Source: Variovorax ginsengisoli
GTDB lineage: Bacteria > Pseudomonadota > Gammaproteobacteria > Burkholderiales > Burkholderiaceae_C
Length of the DNA stretch: 64,000 nt
Direction: 5' to 3'
Assembly: GCF_030486595.1 (NCBI RefSeq)
Contig: NZ_JAUJZH010000032.1
Location: 17,939 to 81,938, forward strand
In this document: positions 1 through 8,578 of the stretch, piece by piece
Layout: each line of letters begins with the position of its first letter
Position numbering within the stretch: position 1 is the first letter of the stretch
Position numbers and translations under genes: made by a program
Notes under the pieces: model-generated
Seen by the model: only the letters and a program-made list of their open reading frames with translations
Databases searched by the model: none
What the model was told of the DNA's origin: nothing

Positions 1-1
1 C

Positions 2-673
2 CGCGTGGTCTGCGCGGCCCTGATGAACGTCATCCCGGTGGTGGCCACGGTGTTCGGTGCCGCCTACGCGGTGCAGCCGGCCTACGGCATCGGCTTCCAG
101 AAGGACATCTACCTGTGGATCCCGGTGCTCGGCAACATCCTGGCCGTGATCGTGATCCCGATCGTCGGCAACTTGTCCGACAAGGTCGGACGCAAGCCGC
201 CGATCGTGATCGGTGCGCTCGGCGCCGGCCTGCTGTCCTTCGGCTACCTCTACGCGATCAGCATCCACAACGTGCCGCTGGCGATCGTCATGTCGCTGCT
301 GATGTGGGGCATCGTGTACCAGGGCTACAACGCCGTGTTCCCGAGCTTCTACCCGGAGCTGTTCCCGACCCGCACCCGCTGCTCGGCGATGGCCATCTCG
401 CAGAACATCGGCACCACCATCACGGCCCTGCTGCCGGCGCTGTTCGTCGCCGTCGCGCCGCCCGGCGCGGCCAACATCCCGCTGACCATCGGCGCGCTGA
501 CCTTCGGCATCACCATCATCTCGGCGCTGGCGGTGCTGAGCGCCCGCGAAACCTACCGGGTCCACTTGAACGACCTCGGCAACGCCGATGCGGTGCCGGT
601 CCCGAAGCCCGACTACGAGCGCATGCGGGCCCAGACGCTGGCCGATGCCAAGCTGGCCAGGGCCGCGGCCTGA
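2..673 (+). CDS. MHS-family MFS transporter, C-terminal part (partial)
   Basis: The reading frame is open to the left edge, so only the last ~223 codons are visible. They hold about six hydrophobic segments, which is the second half of a 12-TM major facilitator. The loop motif GNLSDKVGRKP near visible residue 54 is the MFS loop signature. The tail RETYRVHLNDLG closely matches the end of the complete transporter at 4798-6147 (RETYKVPMHELG), which places it in the metabolite:H+ symporter (MHS) group that imports small organic acids. The substrate cannot be read from the sequence; a shikimate/quinate-like acid is a guess from the downstream cluster. Confidence 0.85.
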   Translation, partial: RVVCAALMNVIPVVATVFGAAYAVQPAYGIGFQKDIYLWIPVLGNILAVIVIPIVGNLSDKVGRKPPIVIGALGAGLLSFGYLYAISIHNVPLAIVMSLLMWGIVYQGYNAVFPSFYPELFPTRTRCSAMAISQNIGTTITALLPALFVAVAPPGAANIPLTIGALTFGITIISALAVLSARETYRVHLNDLGNADAVPVPKPDYERMRAQTLADAKLARAAA

Positions 674-770
674 GATCGGCCGCGCACGGAAAGTCCCGGA
701 CCGGCCCAGGGGGTTTTTGAGAGCCGGCGACAGGCGCATACTGGCGCGCCATCGCCTGCAGGAGCTCGCC

Positions 771-2177
771 ATGCTCGAATCGCTGCGAACCGATCCCACT
801 TTCCACGCCTCGCCGCGGCTGGCGATGGAGGCCGAAGCCGAGCGCATCGCCTACACCGCGCTGCTGTCGCCCGATGCCTCCCGGCCGGATGCGCTGGCGG
901 TGGTGGATGTCGACCCCGCTTCAGCCACCTATGGCCGCGTGCTGCACCGGCTGGACATGCCGAACCGGGGCGACGAATTCCATCACTTCGGCTGGAACGC
1001 CTGCAGCTCGGTGCTGTCGCCGATGTCCGGCCATGCGTTCCTGAAGCGGCGCTACCTGGTCATCCCGGGCATCCGGTCGTCGCGCATCTACGTGGTCGAC
1101 ACGCAGCCCGATCCCGTGCGGCCGACCATCGCCCGCGTGATCGAGCCGGAGGAGGTGCTGCGCAAGACCGGCTACTCGCGGCCCCACACGGTGCATTGCG
1201 GCCCCGAGGGGCTGTACATCAGCACCCTCGGCGGCGCCGGCGCCGACGGGTGCGAGGGGCCACCGGGCGTGTTCCTGATGGACTGCGAGAGCTTCGAGGT
1301 CCTCGGCAAGTGGGAGATCGAGCGCGGGCCGCAGAAGCTGCACTACGACTTCTGGTGGAACCTGCCGCGCGACTACATGGTGTCGAGCGAGTGGGGCCTG
1401 CCGCCGCAGTTCGAGGGCGGGATCGTGGCCGAAGACCTGCTGGCCAACCGCTACGGGCACCAGCTCCACTTCTGGGACCTGCGCGGGCGCCGCCATGTCC
1501 AGAGCATCGACCTGGGCGCCAACCACCAGATGGCGCTGGAAGTGCGGCCGGCGCACGAGCCGACGCGCGAATACGGCTTCGTCGGGGTGGTGGTCGACAC
1601 CACCAACCTCGAGGCCTCGATCTGGACCTGGTGGCGCGAGGGCGGCAAGTTCCAGGCGAAGAAGACGGCGGTGATCCCGCCCGAGCCGGCCGATGCGGCG
1701 CTGCTGCCGCCGCTGCTGAAGGGCTTCGGCGCCGTGCCGCCGCTGGTCAGCGACATCGACCTGTCGCTGGACGACCGCTTCCTCTACGTGGCCTGCTGGG
1801 GCACCGGCGAGCTGCGCCAGTACGAGGTGTCCGACCCGATGAACCCGCGCCTGGCCGGCAGCGTGCACGTCGGCGGCATCGCGCGGCGCACGCCGCACCC
1901 GAACGGAACGGTTTTCGGCGGCGGACCGCAGATGACCGAGATCAGCCGCGACGGCAAGCGCGTCTATTTCACCAACTCGCTCTACAGCCGCTGGGACGCC
2001 CAGTTCTATCCCGACGGCGTGCCGGGCCGGCAGGCTTTGTGCCACGTCGGTGCCGACGGAGGACTCACGCTGGACCCGGGCTTCCTGGTCGATTTCGGCA
2101 ACGACTACGGTGCCCACCAGATCCGGCTGCAGGGGGGCGACTGCTCGACCGATTCCTTCTGCTATTCGTCGGCCTGA
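771..2177 (+). CDS. mtoX: Methanethiol oxidase (selenium-binding protein 56 / SELENBP1 family)
   Basis: A 468-residue SELENBP1-family protein. Bacterial and human members oxidise methanethiol to formaldehyde, H2S and H2O2 with copper. Motifs shared with human SELENBP1, in order: HRLDMPN, FGWNACSS (Cys78, equivalent to the selenium-binding Cys57), SLDDRFLY, GELRQYEVSDP, GGPQM, SLYSRWDAQFYPD and the C-terminal GGDCS. The start ATG at 771 follows AGGAG at 761-765; longer upstream readings cross unlikely protein. No signal peptide is visible, so it looks cytoplasmic, unlike the exported Hyphomicrobium enzyme. It is followed 20 bp later by a membrane protein on the same strand, probably co-transcribed. 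Confidence 0.9.
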   Translation: MLESLRTDPTFHASPRLAMEAEAERIAYTALLSPDASRPDALAVVDVDPASATYGRVLHRLDMPNRGDEFHHFGWNACSSVLSPMSGHAFLKRRYLVIPGIRSSRIYVVDTQPDPVRPTIARVIEPEEVLRKTGYSRPHTVHCGPEGLYISTLGGAGADGCEGPPGVFLMDCESFEVLGKWEIERGPQKLHYDFWWNLPRDYMVSSEWGLPPQFEGGIVAEDLLANRYGHQLHFWDLRGRRHVQSIDLGANHQMALEVRPAHEPTREYGFVGVVVDTTNLEASIWTWWREGGKFQAKKTAVIPPEPADAALLPPLLKGFGAVPPLVSDIDLSLDDRFLYVACWGTGELRQYEVSDPMNPRLAGSVHVGGIARRTPHPNGTVFGGGPQMTEISRDGKRVYFTNSLYSRWDAQFYPDGVPGRQALCHVGADGGLTLDPGFLVDFGNDYGAHQIRLQGGDCSTDSFCYSSA

Positions 2178-2197
2178 ATCGAGGCCTCCGAGTCGCC

Positions 2198-2872
2198 GTG
2201 AGCCCCCTCGCTGCAGCCTCGCTCTGGGCCGGCGTGGTGGCGATCGGCCTCTACCATGGACTGAATCCCGCGATGGGCTGGCCCCTGGCCGTGGCCAATG
2301 GCCTCGAGCGCCAGCGCGGCGCGGCCGTCTTCGCCACCTGGCTGCCGCTGGGGGCGGGCCACCTGCTGGCGATGGCGCTGGTGCTGCTGCCCTTCGCGCT
2401 GCTGGCGAACCTGCTGCCTTGGGGCCGCGAGATCCGCATCGGCGTCGGCCTGCTGGTGCTGGTCTTCGGCGCCTGGCGCCTGGTCCGGCCGGGCCGCCAC
2501 CGGTGGAGCCGGCGCCTTCGGCCGACACAGCTGACCCTGTGGTCCTTCCTGATGGCCAGTGCGCACGGCGCCGGGCTGATGCTGCTGCCGATCCTGGTGG
2601 GGCTGTGCGGCGTCCCGGCGGACCCGGCGCTCGATCCGCCGTCCATCCTGGCCCTGATGCGCGCGAGCGCCGCCACGGCGGTCGCGGTGTCGCTGGTCCA
2701 CTCGGCCGCGATGATCGGTTCGGGGCTCTGCGTCGCCTGGCTGGTCTACCGCTACCTGGGCCTGAAGGCGCTGCGCAGCGCCTGGCTCGACCTGGACACG
2801 CTCTGGTCGGCCGGCCTGATGCTGTCGGGGGCGGCGGCCATCGCCACCGCGTGGGGCGGGGCGGGGCATTGA
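2198..2872 (+). CDS. Small polytopic membrane protein downstream of methanethiol oxidase
   Basis: A 224-residue, very hydrophobic protein with about six predicted TM segments. A histidine-containing first helix (YHGLNPAMGW, residues ~19-28) and a second His motif in ASAHGAG (~residue 122) recall the in-membrane His motifs of NicO/RcnA/UreH-type metal exporters, but I cannot assign a family firmly. The GTG at 2198 is chosen because it comes just after the mtoX stop and directly before the first TM helix. Context suggests a role linked to methanethiol oxidase, for example supplying or exporting its metal or product; this is inference. It converges on the IclR gene with a 9-bp gap. Confidence 0.65.
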   Translation: MSPLAAASLWAGVVAIGLYHGLNPAMGWPLAVANGLERQRGAAVFATWLPLGAGHLLAMALVLLPFALLANLLPWGREIRIGVGLLVLVFGAWRLVRPGRHRWSRRLRPTQLTLWSFLMASAHGAGLMLLPILVGLCGVPADPALDPPSILALMRASAATAVAVSLVHSAAMIGSGLCVAWLVYRYLGLKALRSAWLDLDTLWSAGLMLSGAAAIATAWGGAGH

Positions 2873-2881
2873 CGACAAGGC

Positions 2882-3664
2882 TCAGAGCAGCCCGCGCATC
2901 GCCTGCGCCGTCTCGCGCAGCACCGGCAGCACCCGCGCCACGGCGTCTTCGCTGCCTTCGTGGCCCATCGGCATCGTGATGTTGAGCGCCCCCACGAGGT
3001 CGCCGTGGCGGTCGCGCAGCGGCACCGCGATGCCGCGCGAGTTAAGGTCCAGCTGCTGCTCCGACAGCGCCCAGCCCTGGGCCCGGATGCGCGCCAGCTC
3101 AAGCTTCATGCGCTCCTTGCTGGCGATGGTGTGCGGCGTGAAGACCGCGAGCTCATGGGTGTCGAGCCAGTGGCTGCGCTCCGCGTCGCTGCGCAGGGCG
3201 ATCATCAGCATGCCCGAGGCCGTGACCTGGGCCGGGACCCGCGCGCCCAGCACGTAGCCGGTGCTCATGCTGCGGTTCGGCCCGTTGCGCGCGATGTAGA
3301 CCACCTCGTCGCCGTCCATCACGCTCAGGTAGGCGATCTCGTGCGTGCCTGCCGCCACGCGCTGCAGGAAGGGCTGGACGATGCGCGGCAGCCGCGCCGA
3401 TTCGAGGTAGGACTGGCCCAGCCGCAGCACCCGCGGCGTCAGCCAGAACAGCTTGCCGTCGCCGGCCACGTAGCCCATGTGCTGCAAGGTCAGCAGGTAG
3501 CGCCGGGCCGCGGTCCGCGTCATGCCGGTGCGCTGGCCGGCCTCGCTCGCCGTCATGCGCGGGTGCGCGTCGTCAAAGGCCTCGATGACGGCCACGCCGC
3601 GTTCCAGGCCGGCGATCCAGTCGCGTTTGTCGAGCTCGGGCGGGGTGGCGTCGTCGGTGGTCAT
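2882..3664 (-). CDS. IclR-family transcriptional regulator (PcaR/PcaU/PobR-like)
   Basis: 260 residues. An N-terminal winged HTH (about residues 18-80; LERGVAVIEAF, then SEAGQRTGMTRTAARRYL) is followed by an IclR effector domain (about 95-255) ending in the typical IAVPLRDRHGDLVGALNITMP stretch. This subtype usually binds protocatechuate, 4-hydroxybenzoate, quinate or adipate-type effectors and activates catabolic operons. It is divergent from the shikimate-dehydrogenase-like gene at 3830, and the 165-bp gap carries a palindrome at 3697-3716. It is therefore the likely regulator of the quinate/shikimate cluster and of itself. Confidence 0.88.
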   Translation of the reverse strand: MTTDDATPPELDKRDWIAGLERGVAVIEAFDDAHPRMTASEAGQRTGMTRTAARRYLLTLQHMGYVAGDGKLFWLTPRVLRLGQSYLESARLPRIVQPFLQRVAAGTHEIAYLSVMDGDEVVYIARNGPNRSMSTGYVLGARVPAQVTASGMLMIALRSDAERSHWLDTHELAVFTPHTIASKERMKLELARIRAQGWALSEQQLDLNSRGIAVPLRDRHGDLVGALNITMPMGHEGSEDAVARVLPVLRETAQAMRGLL

Positions 3665-3696
3665 CGTTCGCGGGGAAACCCTGAATGCGTGCGATT

Positions 3697-3716
3697 ATCG
3701 AACATTTGCGTTCGAT
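3697..3716. promoter_or_regulatory. Candidate IclR operator palindrome
   Basis: A perfect 7-bp inverted repeat, ATCGAAC - 6 bp - GTTCGAT, lies 33 bp upstream of the IclR start codon in the divergent gap. Two more TTCGAA half-sites occur at 3783-3788 and 3801-3806, just before the 3830 start. Size and position fit autoregulation plus control of the catabolic operon. Assignment to this IclR protein is inference. Confidence 0.55.
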
Positions 3717-3829
3717 GATCGATTTCTGCGTGACGGACGAACGCTCGCGCCGGGGCGGCGGCGGCCTACATTAGCGCCGCTTCTTCGAAATCGCGCGATA
3801 TTCGAACAATTTGAAGCGAGACACCATCC

Positions 3830-4753
3830 ATGTTCCCCTCCATCGTCGGCAGCACCTCCGTCTACCTGCTCCCCGGTGACCCGGTCACGAACGTCCGCCT
3901 GCCGCGGATGTTCAACGCGGTCTTCGAGCGCTGCGGCATCGATGCCGTGATGGTGCCGGTCCAGGTGGCCAAGCGCGACCTGGCGGTGTTCGTCAAGGCC
4001 GCCTTCCTGGCCAAGAACGTGCGCGGCATGGCGATCGCGCCACCGCACAAGCCGCTGCTGGTGGACCTGCTCGACGGCTGCGGCCTGTTCGGCCGCGTGG
4101 CCGGCTCGGTCAACGTGGTGCGGCGCATCGCCAACGGCGAACTCGAGGGCGACCTGTTCGACGGCGAGGGCCTGCTCGGCGCGCTCGACCACTACAACAT
4201 CCCGTTCCGCGGCAAGCGCGTGCTGATCCTCGGCGCCGGCGTCAGCGCGGCGGCGATCGGCGTCGCGCTGGCCGAGGGCGGCACGGTCAACGGCGCCGAG
4301 CACATCGCCTTCCACGACATCGTGGCCGGCAAGGCGGCCGGCGTCGCGGCCCAGCTCGACGCCTTCTTCGATGCCACCACGGTGGCGGTCGACAGCAGCG
4401 ACCCGGCCGGCTACGACCTGGTGGTCAATGCGACGGCGCTCGGGCTCAAGCCCGACGACCCGCTGCCGGTCGACGTCGCCCGCATGGAACCGCATGCGGC
4501 GCTGTTCGACATCCTGCTGCGCAACCAGCCGACGCCGCTGGTGCGCGCCGCCCGCGAGCGCGGCCTCCATGCCCAGGCCGGCTTCGAGATGCTGGTGCAG
4601 CAGATGCCGCACTACTTCGAGTTCTTCGGCCACCGCGACGCCGCCCATGCGCTGCGCCACGATGCCGATTTCCTGCGCGAGCTGATCTACCCCCCGGCCA
4701 TGGCCGACGAGATCCGCCACCCCCTGCGCTACCACTCGGCGAGCGTGGCCTGA
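3830..4753 (+). CDS. Shikimate/quinate dehydrogenase-like protein (paralogue 1)
   Basis: 307 residues with the two-domain AroE fold. The N-terminal substrate domain keeps the catalytic Lys in IAPPHKP (~residue 71) and the catalytic Asp in GDLFDGEG (~residue 108), but the usual G-x-N-T-D motif has lost Asn-Thr. The nucleotide-binding turn is LGAGVSAAA near residue 133, less canonical than GAGGA. It is first in the divergent operon controlled by IclR, followed 44 bp later by an MHS transporter. Likely role: oxidation of quinate/shikimate or a related hydroaromatic acid, not biosynthetic AroE. The exact substrate and NAD/NADP preference cannot be read. Confidence 0.8.
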   Translation: MFPSIVGSTSVYLLPGDPVTNVRLPRMFNAVFERCGIDAVMVPVQVAKRDLAVFVKAAFLAKNVRGMAIAPPHKPLLVDLLDGCGLFGRVAGSVNVVRRIANGELEGDLFDGEGLLGALDHYNIPFRGKRVLILGAGVSAAAIGVALAEGGTVNGAEHIAFHDIVAGKAAGVAAQLDAFFDATTVAVDSSDPAGYDLVVNATALGLKPDDPLPVDVARMEPHAALFDILLRNQPTPLVRAARERGLHAQAGFEMLVQQMPHYFEFFGHRDAAHALRHDADFLRELIYPPAMADEIRHPLRYHSASVA

Positions 4754-4797
4754 GCCAGCGCCCGACCATTCCAGCACTTCCCAAGGAGACAAGCACG

Positions 4798-6147
4798 ATG
4801 GCCATCACCCTCAACGCGGCGGACGCGCGCGCGACGCAGCCGGAGCCCGAAGGGCTCAAGACGCCGCGCAAGGCCGCCTTCGCGAGCTGGATCGGCAGCG
4901 CGGTCGAGTACTACGACTTCTTCATCTACGGCACGGCGGCGGCGCTGGTGTTCGGCAAGATCTTCTTTCCGTCGATCGACCCGAAGCTGGCCACCGTGGC
5001 CGCCTTCGCGACCTTCGGCGTCGGCTACATCACGCGTCCGATCGGCGCCTTCTTCATGGGCCACGTGGGCGACAAGTTCGGCCGCAAGAAGGTGCTGACC
5101 TTCACCTTGCTGCTGATGGGCATCTCGACCTTCCTGATCGGCCTGCTGCCGACCTACAACCAGGTCGGCATGGCGGCGCCGATCATGCTGGTCATCCTGC
5201 GCCTGCTGCAGGGACTGTCGGCGGCCGGCGAGCAGGCCGGGGCCAACTCGATGACGCTCGAACATGCACCGGCGCACCGGCGCGCGTTCTACACCAGCTT
5301 CACCTTGAGCGGCACCCAGATGGGCTTCATCCTGGCGACCATCGTGTTCCTGCCGATCTCGGCCCTGCCCGAGGACCAGCTGCTCTCGTGGGGCTGGCGT
5401 ATTCCGTTCTTCCTGAGCGCGATCGTGGTGGCGGTGGGTTTCTGGGTCCGCCGCACGCTGCCCGAGACACCGGCCTTCAAGGAAGAGGCCGATGCCAAGG
5501 AGACCGTCAAGCTGCCCGCGGCCGTTCTGTTCCGCGACCACACGCCGGCCGTGCTGCGCGTGATCTTCGGCGCCCTGGTGTCGGTGGTGAGCACCATCTT
5601 CGGACTCTTCGTGCTGTCCTACGCGGTCAACACCGTGCACATCCCGCGCGCCACCATGCTGACGCTGCTGGTCTGCAGCAACGTGGTGGCGCTGGCCGCG
5701 ATCCCGCTGTGGGCGATCCTGGCCGACCGGATCGGCCGCCGGCCGGTCTTCATCTTCGGCGCGCTGGGCTGCGCGGTGCTGATCTGGCCGACCTTGTGGG
5801 CCATCAGCCGCGGCGACCTGACGCTGATCTTCATCTTCGGCCTGCTCACCTCGGGGATCGTCTACAGCGCCTCGAACGCGATCTGGCCCTCGCTCTACGG
5901 CGAGATGTTCGACACCCGCGTGCGCCTCTCGGGCATGGCCATCGGCACCCAGATCGGCTTCGCGCTCGGCGGCTTCGCGCCCACCATCAGCGCCGCGATC
6001 ATGGGCGAAGGCCCGAACGGCTGGATGCCGGTGGCCGCCCTGGTGACGGCGTCCTGCGTGATCGCAGCGATCTCGATCTTGACGGCGCGCGAGACCTACA
6101 AGGTGCCGATGCACGAACTCGGCAAGAACGCGAGGGCCTTCGCCTGA
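4798..6147 (+). CDS. MHS-family MFS transporter (shikimate/organic acid:H+ symporter-like)
   Basis: A 449-residue, 12-TM major facilitator of the metabolite:H+ symporter family. Family marks are ASWIGSAVEYYDFF at the first TM (~residue 30), the loop 2-3 motif GHVGDKFGRKK (~residue 86) and ADRIGRRP in the second half. The start ATG at 4798 has a strong ribosome site, AAGGAGA, 8 bp upstream. It lies between two hydroaromatic-acid enzymes and overlaps the next gene by 1 bp (TGATG), so it is in the same operon. The most likely substrate is shikimate, quinate or protocatechuate, by context. Confidence 0.88.
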   Translation: MAITLNAADARATQPEPEGLKTPRKAAFASWIGSAVEYYDFFIYGTAAALVFGKIFFPSIDPKLATVAAFATFGVGYITRPIGAFFMGHVGDKFGRKKVLTFTLLLMGISTFLIGLLPTYNQVGMAAPIMLVILRLLQGLSAAGEQAGANSMTLEHAPAHRRAFYTSFTLSGTQMGFILATIVFLPISALPEDQLLSWGWRIPFFLSAIVVAVGFWVRRTLPETPAFKEEADAKETVKLPAAVLFRDHTPAVLRVIFGALVSVVSTIFGLFVLSYAVNTVHIPRATMLTLLVCSNVVALAAIPLWAILADRIGRRPVFIFGALGCAVLIWPTLWAISRGDLTLIFIFGLLTSGIVYSASNAIWPSLYGEMFDTRVRLSGMAIGTQIGFALGGFAPTISAAIMGEGPNGWMPVAALVTASCVIAAISILTARETYKVPMHELGKNARAFA

Positions 6148-7661
6148 TGCGCCACGATCCGCAACAGCCGATGCCGTCGCTGGCCGCCGCGCCCGTGCCC
6201 GGCGCCGAGACGGTGCGCGTCGACGGCGGCCTGCTGGCCGGCGTGCGCGACGCCGCCACCGGCGTGCGGGCCTACCTGGGCGTGCCCTTCGCGGCGCCGC
6301 CGGTGGGCGACCTGCGCTGGCGCCCGCCGGCGCCCGTGGTGCCCTGGGACGGCGTGCGCCGGGCCGACCGCTTCGCGCCGCAGTGCGTGCAGCCGGGCCG
6401 TGCCGCCGATTCGGTCTACGCGGAATTCTCGGGCGTGCAGCCGATGAGCGAGGACTGCCTCTGCCTGAACCTGTGGACCCCCGCGGCAGCGGCCGACGAG
6501 GCGCTGCCGGTCATGGTCTGGATCCATGGCGGTGCCTTCCAGCAGGGCTCGGCCGCCAACCCGGTCTTCGTGCGCGGCGATCTCGCCCGGCAGGGCGTGG
6601 TGCTGGTCACGATCAACTACCGCCTCGGGCCCTTCGGCTTCATGGCGCATCCGGAACTGAGCGCGGAGGCGGGCGGCAGCTCGGGCAACTACGGCCTGCT
6701 CGACATGGCGGCGGCCCTGCGCTGGGTCCAGCGCAATGTCGCGGCCTTCGGCGGCGACCCCGCCAAGGTCACGGTGTTCGGGCAGTCCGCCGGCGGCCAC
6801 GGGGTCGTGGCCCTGATGGCCTCGCCCGAGGCGCGCGGCCTGTTCAGGCACGCCATCGCGCAGAGCTTCGGCATCAGCCCGACCGAGGACCTGGCGGCCG
6901 GCGAAGCGCAGGGGCTGGCCTTCGCGGACGGCGACGCCATCGCCTCGCTGCGCGCGTTGACCGCGGAGCAGCTGCTGCAGCGCTACCTGGCGCAGGGCAC
7001 GCGCTTCATGCCGATCGTCGACGGCCGCTTCCTGACCCGCACCCTGGCCGAGACCTTCGGCGCCGGCGAGCAGCAGGCCGTGCCCTTTCTCACCGGCTGG
7101 AACCGCGACGAAGGCACGGCCTTCCCGGCGGCGGCCAGTGCCGAGGCATTCCGGGCCCAGCTGAAGCGGCGCTTCGGCGAGCGCGCCGGCGAGGCTGAAG
7201 CCTTCTACCCCGCCAACGACGACGCCCAGGCGGCGGCGTCGAGCCGGGCGCTGTTCGGCGACGGCCTCTTCGCCGGCGGCGTGCATGCGGCCGCGCGTGC
7301 CCAGGCCCTGCGGGCGCCGACCTATGTCTATCACTTCGCGCACCTGCAGCCCTTCCGGCCGGGCCAGCGCTATCGCGAGGCCGATCCGGCCATGGCGCTC
7401 GGCGTCTTCCACAGCTCGGAGTACCCGTACGTCTTCGGCACCACGCGCGAACTCACGCGCGACTGGGGGGCCGAGGACGACCGCATGACAGCCCTCATGC
7501 AGGGCTGCTGGATCCGGTTCGCCAAGACCGGGAACCCCAACGGCGAGGGCCTGCCGCACTGGCCCTTGTTCGATCACGGCCGGCCCACCGTGCTGGAGCT
7601 CAAGCCCGAGCCCGAACTCGTCGATGTGCCCCGGCGCGCCCAGCTGCGCTTCGTGGCCTGA
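6147..7661 (+). CDS. Type-B carboxylesterase, possibly a quinate-ester (chlorogenate) hydrolase
   Basis: 504 residues with the full carboxylesterase type-B architecture: oxyanion hole HGGA (127-130), nucleophile Ser214 in GQSAGG, acid Glu322 in NRDEGTAF and base His422 in FHSSEYPYVFG. There is no signal peptide, so it acts in the cytoplasm. It overlaps the transporter stop codon by one base and precedes the dehydroshikimate dehydratase gene, so it is translationally coupled within the hydroaromatic operon. I infer that it releases quinate or shikimate from plant esters such as chlorogenate; the fold alone allows many esters. Confidence 0.88.
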   Translation: MRHDPQQPMPSLAAAPVPGAETVRVDGGLLAGVRDAATGVRAYLGVPFAAPPVGDLRWRPPAPVVPWDGVRRADRFAPQCVQPGRAADSVYAEFSGVQPMSEDCLCLNLWTPAAAADEALPVMVWIHGGAFQQGSAANPVFVRGDLARQGVVLVTINYRLGPFGFMAHPELSAEAGGSSGNYGLLDMAAALRWVQRNVAAFGGDPAKVTVFGQSAGGHGVVALMASPEARGLFRHAIAQSFGISPTEDLAAGEAQGLAFADGDAIASLRALTAEQLLQRYLAQGTRFMPIVDGRFLTRTLAETFGAGEQQAVPFLTGWNRDEGTAFPAAASAEAFRAQLKRRFGERAGEAEAFYPANDDAQAAASSRALFGDGLFAGGVHAAARAQALRAPTYVYHFAHLQPFRPGQRYREADPAMALGVFHSSEYPYVFGTTRELTRDWGAEDDRMTALMQGCWIRFAKTGNPNGEGLPHWPLFDHGRPTVLELKPEPELVDVPRRAQLRFVA

Positions 7662-7690
7662 CAACCGAATCTTCCGAACCAGGGACTGCC

Positions 7691-8578
7691 ATGGCCATCG
7701 CCCTCGACCGCTTCGGCTTCAACACTGTCACGATGGGCGGCGAGCTCGGCCACAAGCTCGAATGCATGAAGGCGGCCGGCTTCGCCGGCGTCGAGCTGTG
7801 GGCGCGCGACCTGATCAACCATCCGGCCGGGGTCGAGAAGGCGGCTCAGCTCGTGAAGCAGAGCGGGCTGAAGGTCACCGATTTCCAGCCGCTGCGCGAC
7901 TTCGAGTGCGCGCCCGACGCGATGCGCCCGCACCGGCTCGAGATGGCGCGCGAGCAGCTGCGCCAGATGGCGCTGGTCGACACCGACCTGCTGCTGTGCT
8001 GCTCGACCACCTCGCCGCTGGCGATCGACGATCCGGAGCGCGCCGCCGAGGACCTGCGCACGCTCGCCACGCTGGCGACGCCGCTGGGCATCCGCATCTG
8101 CTACGAGGCGCTTTCGTGGGGCCGCCACGTGAACCGCTGGCACCAGGCCTGGGACATCGTGCGCCGCTGCGACCGCGAGAATGTCGGTCTCAATCTCGAC
8201 TTCTTCCACATGTCGGTGCATGGCGACGACGGCGCCGAGATGCTGGCGCAACTGGCCGAGGTGCCGGTCGAGAAGATCTTCCTGGTGCAGCTGGCGGACT
8301 ACTTCTTCGAGTACAGCGACCGCCAGGCCGACATGATCGAGCTGGCCCGCCACCAGCGCCTGTTCCCGGGCGAGGGCCTGCACGACGTGCGCGACCTGGT
8401 GCAGCTGCTCGAGGACAAGGGCTATCACGGCCACTACACCTTCGAGGTCTTCAACGACGACTACGTCAACTCCGACCCGATGGTCATCGGCCAGCGCGCG
8501 ATGAAGAGCGCGCGCTGGATCAGCGAATCGCATGTGGCTGGCGCGAGGCCGGCCGACCGAAGGACGACATCCCCATGA
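7691..8578 (+). CDS. quiC: 3-Dehydroshikimate dehydratase-like TIM-barrel protein
   Basis: 295 residues of the xylose-isomerase-like AP2 TIM-barrel family. Metal ligands expected for bacterial dehydroshikimate dehydratases are in place: Glu139 (CYEA), Asp170 (NLDFFH), Gln200 (LVQLADY) and Glu252 (TFEVFND). The 31-residue spacing between the first two matches the family. The reaction would be 3-dehydroshikimate to protocatechuate, joining quinate/shikimate oxidation to the beta-ketoadipate route. It is cytoplasmic. The last ~17 residues are low-complexity, and the stop overlaps the next ATG (ATGA). Other sugar-phosphate isomerase/epimerase activities are possible but less supported by context. 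Confidence 0.8.
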   Translation: MAIALDRFGFNTVTMGGELGHKLECMKAAGFAGVELWARDLINHPAGVEKAAQLVKQSGLKVTDFQPLRDFECAPDAMRPHRLEMAREQLRQMALVDTDLLLCCSTTSPLAIDDPERAAEDLRTLATLATPLGIRICYEALSWGRHVNRWHQAWDIVRRCDRENVGLNLDFFHMSVHGDDGAEMLAQLAEVPVEKIFLVQLADYFFEYSDRQADMIELARHQRLFPGEGLHDVRDLVQLLEDKGYHGHYTFEVFNDDYVNSDPMVIGQRAMKSARWISESHVAGARPADRRTTSP

